DNA of 10,641 nucleotides, taken from positions 1-10,641 of the forward strand of contig DPSB01000523.1 of NCBI GenBank assembly GCA_003537495.1, read 5' to 3'. The DNA comes from Cytophagales bacterium (lineage in GTDB: Bacteria; Bacteroidota; Bacteroidia; Cytophagales; Cyclobacteriaceae). The notes under the pieces are model-generated. The model was not told the DNA's origin, made no database searches, and saw nothing but the letters and a program-made list of their open reading frames with translations. The translations under genes and the position numbers were made by a program. This document shows positions 1 through 6,522 of the stretch, in pieces (the stretch's first letter is position 1; every line of letters starts with the position of its first letter).

Positions 1-1118
1 CGCTGTTTCACCGCGCGGTCGCTGATGCCAATCAACACAATGCCGGCATTGGGGAAAACCGTTTTTATACGGTTAACCACTTTTACCATGCGGGTTTCGT
101 ACCAGGTGTAATCAGTAGAGTCGGTTTCGGTTACTACATTCAATCCATATTGCAACAATATCAAGTTGTAATTCAGGTAGTGATCAAATTGTTTCAGGCT
201 GGTGGTATCTAATCCATAAAGACCGATGCCTGAATTTCCGCGCATAGCCAGGTTATCCACATATACACCAGTTTCCGCATCGAAGTTAAGGCCGTAAGCA
301 ATTACACTATCCGGATTTGGAAAAGAGAGTTTGATTACCGCGGCTTGGTCTGCTTGTAGCGTTACCTGATTTGCTAACTGCGATGCAGGTAAAGTATCAT
401 TAACAGAAATCGTATCGTTCACTACATAATGAAGTGGTGTTTCGTTTTCGCTTTTGTAGAATAAACTGATGCGATCAAATTTTTTATTCGCTGGTCTACG
501 GGGTGGCTTAAACTCGGCTTCGTTTTCAGGCAATGGAATAAAGGCATGCCCTGAAATGCCCAATGTTACTTGCGGACTTTGCTTACCAACCAACGAGTAG
601 CCCTCCCAGTTGGAGTACGTGTGCTGAATGGAAGTTCGATATTGTGCTACTTCTGAGGCAATGGGAACAAAGCCTACACCACGCCCACCGTATAAACCTT
701 GCAACGTATCGCGAAAGCTACCACACAATACATCGCCCTCAATAAATGAATCGCCATAAAATGCAATGCGTACTTGTTTGCGATTGGATTGCCTTAAGGC
801 TCTGAAAAAGTTTTTGAGTGTGGACTTGTTCGGGCTGAAATCCTGCAGGCAATTTTTATCCGGACAAGGAAAAGCTTCCGCTATCGGTTCAGGTTTTACC
901 TGAATGACAGAGTCAACAACTGAATCAGTTTTGATGCTATCTACTAAAGGAACTTCCGCAAGTACTGGTTGTGGATCAATTTTGATATCAGCCAACAGAT
1001 CTGCTTTCTTAATATCAATCGAGCCAACTTTAAATGCAGGCATCAATGAACTTATCAGCAAGGCGCCAATAACCATCAGCAAAAGCCAGAAAGATTTCTG
1101 TAACTGATTAACCGGCAT
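1..1118 (-). CDS. Membrane-anchored SGNH/GDSL-type hydrolase with inserted beta-domain (partial, 3' end beyond window)
   Basis: I translated this frame by hand from the ATG at 1118 to the window edge. It is open for 372 codons with no stop, so the C-terminus is missing. Residues 9-27 are a hydrophobic signal anchor or signal peptide, followed by a charged linker and a Cys pair (C85, C90). The SGNH block I motif is Y-GDSF with Ser124 as the expected nucleophile. A glycine-rich stretch (GGRGVGF, 144-150) may supply the block II Gly. LQYGLN (322-327) may supply the block III Asn (N327). The Asp-x-x-His block V should lie beyond base 1. Between blocks II and III, roughly residues 165-310, is a long beta-rich insert resembling a carbohydrate-binding jelly roll, as in peptidoglycan O-acetylesterases of the Ape1 kind. 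The substrate is unknown; an acetyl or acyl ester on an envelope glycan is the likely class. It is probably cotranscribed with the upstream ElyC-like gene (45-base gap). Confidence 0.82.
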   Translation of the reverse strand, partial: MPVNQLQKSFWLLLMVIGALLISSLMPAFKVGSIDIKKADLLADIKIDPQPVLAEVPLVDSIKTDSVVDSVIQVKPEPIAEAFPCPDKNCLQDFSPNKSTLKNFFRALRQSNRKQVRIAFYGDSFIEGDVLCGSFRDTLQGLYGGRGVGFVPIASEVAQYRTSIQHTYSNWEGYSLVGKQSPQVTLGISGHAFIPLPENEAEFKPPRRPANKKFDRISLFYKSENETPLHYVVNDTISVNDTLPASQLANQVTLQADQAAVIKLSFPNPDSVIAYGLNFDAETGVYVDNLAMRGNSGIGLYGLDTTSLKQFDHYLNYNLILLQYGLNVVTETDSTDYTWYETRMVKVVNRIKTVFPNAGIVLIGISDRAVKQ

Positions 1119-1163
1119 GATCTTTTAATTTCAAGTATAGTCAGGTTAATGGATAAACGAAAA

Positions 1164-1931
1164 TCAAATGTAGCCTGAAATTTTATAAGCCACCATGCCT
1201 GCCCATTCGCGCATAAGCGTGGTCCAGATGGTTACCGATTCTGCCCGCGGTATCAATAACACATCAGGTGTAAACTTCCTTTCATGGGATAAAAAATCGC
1301 ACGTAAAGGTATCGCATGCCCAACCGGCTTTAACATAACAGGCGCGCGACCTGCGCATGTGGTAGGCGGATGTAATCAGCAGACAATCGGTTGGTTGATA
1401 GTTTCCTTGCAGCATAGCTTTTACGGCTACAGCCGATTCGTGCGTATTGCGGGTTTGATTCTCGATGAGAATATCGCTTTCGGGTACACCCATTAATTTT
1501 AGCGCATCGGCTATTTCGTCCGCCTCTTGTCTGGATCGATCGGTAAGTGAACCACTGCCACCGCTTACTAAAATTTTTTCAATGATGCCTAATTTATAAA
1601 GTTGAAGCGTATGCGTAACACGATCGGCTCCGCGCTGAAAATACACCCGATCATCGGGTTGTACGTTGCCTTTGGTGACACCCGTTAGTAAAATGCCGAG
1701 TTTATATTTTTTTTCTATCTGGTTATAAGGAGTGGCAGCGGGCTCCCACAACAAGGCTACTTCGTTCGTAATAAAATCATTGGAGATCATGAGTAAAAAA
1801 CTCAACCCAGCTATAGCTAATCTTTTTTTCCATTTTTTGTTCCGGATAACCCGCGAGCAAATCCATAACAAACAAACCAGCACCAATGGCATGGCCAGAA
1901 AGTTGATGGTTTTGGATAGCACGAAGAACAT
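1164..1931 (-). CDS. YdcF/ElyC/SanA family (DUF218) membrane protein
   Basis: The product is 255 aa. Two membrane segments lie at about residues 9-29 and 37-55, joined by a short basic loop, the same arrangement as E. coli ElyC. A DUF218 domain follows from about residue 77. Its visible hallmarks are GILLTG (79-84), the LVSGGSGS strand-loop (121-128), QEADEIADAL with LMGVP (135-150), ENQTRNTHESA (157-167) and LITSAYHMRRS (185-195). In this family the conserved Arg, Glu and His residues line a Rossmann-like pocket, but the reaction is not settled. E. coli ElyC affects peptidoglycan assembly and undecaprenyl-phosphate use. The ATG at 1931 is 5 bases after the stop codon of the ABC exporter gene, so the two are almost certainly on one transcript. 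No Shine-Dalgarno site is seen, as is usual in Bacteroidota. SanA-like proteins are the alternative assignment, but the double N-terminal helix favours the ElyC type. Confidence 0.88.
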   Translation of the reverse strand: MFFVLSKTINFLAMPLVLVCLLWICSRVIRNKKWKKRLAIAGLSFLLMISNDFITNEVALLWEPAATPYNQIEKKYKLGILLTGVTKGNVQPDDRVYFQRGADRVTHTLQLYKLGIIEKILVSGGSGSLTDRSRQEADEIADALKLMGVPESDILIENQTRNTHESAVAVKAMLQGNYQPTDCLLITSAYHMRRSRACYVKAGWACDTFTCDFLSHERKFTPDVLLIPRAESVTIWTTLMREWAGMVAYKISGYI

Positions 1932-1936
1932 GCGCG

Positions 1937-4900
1937 TTACATGCGTTTAGGTAGCGGATTCGAGATGTTGCCCAAACCATCCACAATCTTGCGCAGCACT
2001 TCAAAGTAGAGTGTAAGCATCAGAATAATCGTCATCGACCAGATTACACCGAGGTTAAAATAAAACGTATCGATGTTTTGGTTGAGGAAGTGCTTGGCAG
2101 GCATATAGAACTGCGCATTAAAGTCTACCATGTGGTCAGGATCTGGATTTTTATAGATCGGGAAAATCTTTTGTACCAGTTTGCCATCCTTTTCGATGAT
2201 ACGATTGGACTCTACAGTATTCTTGACAAGCTCAGCAATGGCTTCGTTCTGGTATTTGTTGCGATATGCTTCGAACTCTTTTTCGAGTTCGGGCGTGCGC
2301 GTCATGCGGGTTATTTTTTGATCTTTAGCAGCATCTTCTTTATTGTACCGCTTGATATAGAATTTCTTGAGTGCATTTAAAAAAGTCTGAGTTTCTTCAT
2401 ACGCTGCATTATCCAGTAACTCCAGTGTAAGTTTGTCAAGACTTTTAAAGTCAGATTTCCCAACAAAGTCTAACTCCTCCTTTATTTCATTTCGAAGTAC
2501 TTGCAGATCGTTGATGACTTTTTTTCGGATGGCAGAGTCGGTCTTGAGGTTATTTTGGCGGGCAAAGTCGAGCCGGGTTTCTAGTGCCGGAATAAAATAT
2601 ATTTTCTTGTAATCGGCATCGGCCATTATTTTATCGTTCTCATAAAATTCCTGTTCAAACTTATTGTCTTTGTATTGAGCTACCATGCCGGCTTCAAACG
2701 CCCAGCGCGAGGCCATCATATCGCCCACCATAGGCACCGTAGCGGTATTGCCGATACTGGGATTTAATTTATCGAACTTTACCACCACACCACTCAAAAT
2801 TAATTGCGGAATAAGTAAGATAGGTATAAGAATGTAAATGGTTACTGCGGAGTTGAACGCGGATGAAATGTTTAGGCCCAACAAATTGGCGAAGCAGGAT
2901 GTAGTGAATAGAATTCCCCAATAGATAAAAAACATGCCTTTAATTTCAAGCATGGTATTACCAACTAATACAAACAATGCTGTTTGAATGGCCGAGATCA
3001 AAAACAGAATGCCGATTTTCGAAAGCAGATAACTGCTGCGATTGAGATGCAGAAATTTTTCGCGCTTCAGAATTTTACGATCGCGGATAATTTCTTCAGC
3101 ACTTACCGTAAGGCCCATGAACAGCGCTACAATTACACTCACAAACAAATAGGCCGGCATGTTCAGGTTTTTACTGAAGATGTACCCAATGTTTACGGTA
3201 TCGTCAGTATTATAGTAACGAACAATAAAGGCCAGTATAAATGCTAATAGAGGTGCTTCGAGAAGATTGATAACTAGATATTGTGTATTGCTTAGTTTGG
3301 AAAGCAAATCGCGACTACTAAAAATATTAATTTGCTGTAGCCATGAAGGAATGCGTAAGGTAGAGTGGGGTTCTTCAGGTGAAGGTGTAACCGGAACAAC
3401 TTTAATTTTTTGTTTGAATTTTTTGTTCCAGAGTTCTGGTGAAAATTTTCGCTCGTCCGTAAAGTTACCGAACTCATTGATCACCTTGGTTTCAATGATA
3501 TTGAAAATCTGTTCGGGGTTCACATTACCGCAGGTAATACATTCACCCTCCTGGCTGTTAACCAGATTGATGTTGCGCTTAAAGTAGGTAATGGCATCTA
3601 CCGGGTTGCCGTAGTAAATCTGATACCCACCAGTATCTAAGATCACCAGCTTGTCGAACATCTTAAAAATATCGGACGAAGGTTGATGAATTACCGCAAA
3701 TACAAGTTTGCCTTTTAACGACAACTCTTTTAATAAGTCGATAATGTTTTCGGAATCGCGTGAAGAAAGTCCGGAGGTAGGTTCATCTACAAACAGTACT
3801 GCGGGCTCGCGTAATAATTCAAGGCCGATGTTAAGGCGTTTGCGTTGACCACCGCTAATTGTTTTGCGAAGGGGAGAGCCCACTTTTAAATCTTTTGTTT
3901 CGGCTAACCCAAGATCGGCCAGGGTTTTAACCACCAGGTCGTCAATGGCGGTTTCAGTAAGGTGGCTGAAACAAAGCTTGGCAGCAAAGTATAAGTTTTG
4001 ATATACGGTGAGGTCTTCAATCAGCAGATCATCTTGCGGAACAAACCCGATTACACCTTCAATGCGTTGAGGTTCTTTATAAATGTCGATACCATTTATA
4101 AGTACTTGCCCAGCCGATGGTTTCTCAGTTCCATTCAATACATGCAGCAGGGTTGACTTACCCGCACCACTCGCACCCATTAAAGCTACGAGGTTACCCG
4201 ATTCTTCTTCAATGTCCACTTCGCGTAAGCCTAACTTGCCATTTTTAAATTTGTATGAGATGGCTTTTGCTTCGAAGCTTGTACGGGTTGTGGCAACCTG
4301 CTTGCGGAATAAATTCAAAATCTCACCAAAGTAAACGGCATCGGCTGCTTCCCATCGTAAGGTGCTGCCAATGGCGAGCACATTAATGTTGCCTGACTTT
4401 TGTGGCACGCCATTCAGGTACACATCGGTATGGCCGAGGTACTTAAAGAAAAATGTGTCGGTAGATCGTACATATAAGATGCTGATAAACCCGTTTAGCC
4501 CTTCCCGAAAAATCTGTCGGCCTGCTTTAAGCGATTCAGTTTTTGAATCTACCACCAGAATATCTTCGTGGTTAATCTGGTCGCGGTTTTTAGCCATCAC
4601 ATAATGCGTTATCAGGCTAAGGTCTTGCGGTTGTATGTTAAGCGATTCTGAAATGGTTTGGGCAATGCTCTGCTCGCGTGGCGAAATGTTTCCATCGGCC
4701 ATAATTACGCTCAGCAACTCCAGCATAATTACCACTTTCTGTTTTTGTGCTACTTCTTTATTAATAGATCGGCAGATTTCAAGAATGGTATCTTTTTCTT
4801 GTGAGGCCGAAAGTTTGTTCGAGATTTCTACTGCAAACTCATCGAACAGCCGCATGTGATCTTCAGTGGCCTTTTGGCTAAGATGGTCGGACAGAAATAC

Positions 4901-4993
4901 TTGTATATACTCCCGCTCCTGTGTGGTGATGTGGTCTTCCTTGGCAACCAGGGCAAACAACCTCATGATGGCATTCAGTACGGGTTCACTCAT
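1937..4993 (-). CDS. ABCG-type ABC exporter fused to N-terminal TerB-like and FHA-like domains
   Basis: The product is 1018 aa and contains ATPase and permease in one chain. Residues 5-130 are a helical TerB-like domain with two acidic D-x-I-x-x-x-E type helices (AKEDHITTQERE; MADGNISPREQS). Residues 145-228 are beta-rich and resemble an FHA domain (YLNGVP, then a GS-LRW turn) without its usual phosphothreonine-binding residues. The ATPase has Walker A GASGAGKST (273-281), Q-loop (Q320), ABC signature ISGGQRKRLNIG (379-390), Walker B FVDEPTSG (401-408) and H-loop His436. The signature and the EPTSGL motif are those of the ABCG/white family. A linker holds a CxxC (C485, C488). Membrane helices lie at about 574-592, 612-630, 655-678, 688-706, 714-736 and 981-998. 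A soluble region of about 240 residues sits between the last two, far longer than usual. It probably acts as a homodimeric exporter in the inner membrane; the substrate cannot be read from sequence. It is the first gene of the operon with the ElyC-like and SGNH genes. Confidence 0.93.
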   Translation of the reverse strand: MSEPVLNAIMRLFALVAKEDHITTQEREYIQVFLSDHLSQKATEDHMRLFDEFAVEISNKLSASQEKDTILEICRSINKEVAQKQKVVIMLELLSVIMADGNISPREQSIAQTISESLNIQPQDLSLITHYVMAKNRDQINHEDILVVDSKTESLKAGRQIFREGLNGFISILYVRSTDTFFFKYLGHTDVYLNGVPQKSGNINVLAIGSTLRWEAADAVYFGEILNLFRKQVATTRTSFEAKAISYKFKNGKLGLREVDIEEESGNLVALMGASGAGKSTLLHVLNGTEKPSAGQVLINGIDIYKEPQRIEGVIGFVPQDDLLIEDLTVYQNLYFAAKLCFSHLTETAIDDLVVKTLADLGLAETKDLKVGSPLRKTISGGQRKRLNIGLELLREPAVLFVDEPTSGLSSRDSENIIDLLKELSLKGKLVFAVIHQPSSDIFKMFDKLVILDTGGYQIYYGNPVDAITYFKRNINLVNSQEGECITCGNVNPEQIFNIIETKVINEFGNFTDERKFSPELWNKKFKQKIKVVPVTPSPEEPHSTLRIPSWLQQINIFSSRDLLSKLSNTQYLVINLLEAPLLAFILAFIVRYYNTDDTVNIGYIFSKNLNMPAYLFVSVIVALFMGLTVSAEEIIRDRKILKREKFLHLNRSSYLLSKIGILFLISAIQTALFVLVGNTMLEIKGMFFIYWGILFTTSCFANLLGLNISSAFNSAVTIYILIPILLIPQLILSGVVVKFDKLNPSIGNTATVPMVGDMMASRWAFEAGMVAQYKDNKFEQEFYENDKIMADADYKKIYFIPALETRLDFARQNNLKTDSAIRKKVINDLQVLRNEIKEELDFVGKSDFKSLDKLTLELLDNAAYEETQTFLNALKKFYIKRYNKEDAAKDQKITRMTRTPELEKEFEAYRNKYQNEAIAELVKNTVESNRIIEKDGKLVQKIFPIYKNPDPDHMVDFNAQFYMPAKHFLNQNIDTFYFNLGVIWSMTIILMLTLYFEVLRKIVDGLGNISNPLPKRM

Positions 4994-5017
4994 GGTTCTT
5001 CGGGTTTAGCGCAAGTT

Positions 5018-5025
5018 TAAAGATA
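5018..5025 (-). promoter_or_regulatory. Possible -7 box for the ABC exporter operon
   Basis: Read on the minus strand this is TATCTTTA, matching six of the six fixed TAnnTTT... positions of the Bacteroidota -7 consensus (TAnnTTTG) except the final G. It lies 24 bases upstream of the ATG at 4993 and just downstream of the terminator at 5046-5080, where a new promoter would be expected. The nearest TTTG-like upstream element is about 23 bases away, slightly outside the normal 19-21 spacing, so the call is weak. Confidence 0.28.
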
Positions 5026-5045
5026 GTGCAAAACGAGGTTGATTG

Positions 5046-5080
5046 AAACAAAAAAGGACTGGCCCCATGACCAATCCTTT
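5046..5080 (-). terminator. Rho-independent terminator of the lipoprotein gene
   Basis: Bases 5054-5064 and 5069-5079 form an 11-base stem around a 4-base loop. The stem is continuous only in the minus-strand RNA, where two positions are G-U wobbles (aaggattggtc pairing with ggccagtcctt). On the plus strand the same positions are C-A mismatches. On the minus strand the stem is followed by six T residues, then G and TTT. The stop codon of the lipoprotein gene (5103) is 22 bases upstream. This both ends that transcript and separates it from the ABC operon. Confidence 0.85.
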
Positions 5081-5102
5081 CTTGATTTGTTTACTGTATA
5101 AC

Positions 5103-5987
5103 TCAGTTAACGATTGAGTTACGCATTTTTTCAACTATGTTGGTAATGTCAATAAGGTTCTTATCAGAAAGAACAAGTGCTGAATTATTATTCTTGATTT
5201 GTTCTTCAATGTTCAATGCCTTGTAGCTGGCTTGAAGAGTTTTAAGATCGGCAACCAACGAAGCAACAGGCTCTTCCTGATCAACAGCCGAAAGCATTGC
5301 TGTAAGTTCGTCTACTGATTTTTCCTGCTCCAGAATAACGCGCATAAGCGGAGTTAACACCAGGTTACGTGAATCATCAGGTAGTAAATCTTTAGGATAG
5401 GTTTTAATGAGGCCGGTAGAAATATAAAGACCTTCAATAAAGCTTCCGGAAAGGAGTAATGCAGCCAGTTTGTTGCGGCTATCGTCTTTCAGGTACTTCT
5501 CGCTGCTTTGTACAGCGGCATTCAAAATGTTGGCTAATGAATCTTTGTTGGAAATGTTGCTCTCGAAACGTTTCAACACATCCACATCAAAAGTTCCGAT
5601 TACGCCAATATTGTCGGCTAATTTCTTAGAAGCATTAAGGTAGTCAATTGCCTCCTGTGTTTTATCGTACGAGCTAAGGTACCCAATATCAGCGGCATAC
5701 ACGCCTAAATTAAGAGCTGCTTTATCGGTGCGGCTGCCATATTGGTCTACTTTGCTGCGACTGTTAATCAGGCTTTGGTTATACTCGGCACCAGTCTGCT
5801 GAAGCAAATATGGTATTTCGGTTGGCGAAGGAAGGTTGTAAACTACTTCTTTGATCTGATCTTTCAGGGATTGTTCAGCCTCACTGAATTCATTGGCGTT
5901 GTTCTCTTTTGAGCCGCCCCCGCAGCTCCCAAGCATGGCCAATGCTCCAACAGCAACAACAGGAATTAAGAGTCGAGTAAATTTCAT
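5103..5987 (-). CDS. Helical lipoprotein of unknown function (Bacteroidota family)
   Basis: The product is 294 aa from the ATG at 5987. An in-frame ATG at 6083 would give 326 aa. I reject it because the signal peptide starts at 5987: basic start (MKFTR), hydrophobic core, and lipobox L19-G20-S21-C22 followed by a GGGSK tether. After processing, Cys22 would carry the lipid. The next residues (GGGSKEN) give no clear retention signal, so inner or outer membrane placement is open. The mature part is predicted almost wholly alpha-helical and acidic. Recognisable conserved-looking stretches are LNLGVYAADIGYLSSYD, IGTFDVDVLKRFE and LLSGSFIEGLYI. I recognise these as recurring in hypothetical proteins of the phylum but know no function for them. 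The gene is monocistronic: its own terminator follows, and a divergent response regulator gene lies 124 bases upstream. Confidence 0.87.
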   Translation of the reverse strand: MKFTRLLIPVVAVGALAMLGSCGGGSKENNANEFSEAEQSLKDQIKEVVYNLPSPTEIPYLLQQTGAEYNQSLINSRSKVDQYGSRTDKAALNLGVYAADIGYLSSYDKTQEAIDYLNASKKLADNIGVIGTFDVDVLKRFESNISNKDSLANILNAAVQSSEKYLKDDSRNKLAALLLSGSFIEGLYISTGLIKTYPKDLLPDDSRNLVLTPLMRVILEQEKSVDELTAMLSAVDQEEPVASLVADLKTLQASYKALNIEEQIKNNNSALVLSDKNLIDITNIVEKMRNSIVN

Positions 5988-6008
5988 GGGTTTTTGGTTT
6001 AGACCTTC

Positions 6009-6055
6009 AATTTTAGCACATTTTTCTAAACGGGTAAAACCGTTTGTGCAAAATT
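6009..6055. promoter_or_regulatory. Imperfect hairpin in the divergent gap between lipoprotein and response regulator genes
   Basis: The inner stem is perfect: AAACGG (6028-6033) pairs with CCGTTT (6040-6045) around the loop GTAAAA. The outer stem pairs GCAC (6016-6019) with GTGC (6046-6049) and, past one bulged A (6015), AATTTT (6009-6014) with AAAATT (6050-6055). An 8-base bulge (6020-6027) separates the stems on one side only. It lies 22 bases upstream of the lipoprotein ATG (minus strand), so it could be a structured leader. It could equally be an operator serving both genes. Function is inferred only. Confidence 0.35.
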
Positions 6056-6111
6056 TTGAAGATAAAGCGAGTAAACGAAACAATATTGCCGTAAATTAAG
6101 TTTTATAAGCA

Positions 6112-6522
6112 ATGGTGGCGGTGAAATCCTTTCAAACAGTTTTTCTGGTAGACGATAATGAGGTAGATCTCTTTGTGCAAAAACGATTTATCGAGATGAA
6201 GCAGTTTGCCGGAACCATCGTTACTTTTTCCAGCCCTTCCAAAGCCCTTGAAGTCCTCACCAGCAACCCCGGCCATATTCCCGGAATCTTGTTTTTAGAC
6301 CTTAACATGCCCATGCTCAATGGGTTTGAGTTTTTGGAACGGGTTCGGGAGTCCTCTCTGGAATTATTCAATCGCTTGCGGGTGGTGGTGCTTACCAGTT
6401 CAAACAGCCAGATGGACCGCGAACGGGCCTTCAGTTTTAGCAACGTGATTCGGTTTATACCCAAACCTTTAACCGCGCAGGGGTTAGATGAGTTGCTGAA
6501 CAATCTCGATCGTAAAAATTAA
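6112..6522 (+). CDS. Single-domain (CheY-like) response regulator
   Basis: The product is 136 aa, essentially one receiver domain with no output domain. The acidic pair is D14-D15 (FLVDDNE). The phosphoacceptor is D63 in FLDLNMPMLNGFEF. The switch Thr is T95 (VVLTSS) and the conserved Lys is K118 (FIPKPL). All catalytic receiver residues are present, so it should accept phosphate from a histidine kinase, but none is encoded in the window. Such lone receivers in Bacteroidota usually act through protein contacts or phosphorelays; no partner can be named here. The ATG at 6112 is preferred over GTG codons at 6115 and 6121. The gene diverges from the lipoprotein gene and its stop codon overlaps that of the convergent transporter gene. 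Confidence 0.93.
   Translation: MVAVKSFQTVFLVDDNEVDLFVQKRFIEMKQFAGTIVTFSSPSKALEVLTSNPGHIPGILFLDLNMPMLNGFEFLERVRESSLELFNRLRVVVLTSSNSQMDRERAFSFSNVIRFIPKPLTAQGLDELLNNLDRKN

Noticed and set aside
1127..1182. Inverted repeat AATTTCA/TGAAATT around the gap between the ElyC-like and SGNH genes
   Set aside because: It is seven AT-rich bases with a 42-base spacer, partly inside coding sequence and without a T run. Chance is the simpler explanation.
5100..5120. Six-base inverted repeat AACTCA/TGAGTT at the lipoprotein stop codon
   Set aside because: It is short, inside the coding end, and the much stronger terminator follows at 5046-5080.
5988..6083. N-terminal extension of the lipoprotein to an ATG at 6083
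   Set aside because: The lipobox signal peptide starts at 5987. The extra 32 residues look like translated leader and cover the hairpin region.
6132..6503. Minus-strand open frame of 123 codons inside the response regulator
   Set aside because: The plus-strand frame has every receiver-domain residue. The antisense frame is Ser/Arg/Asn-rich with no domain.
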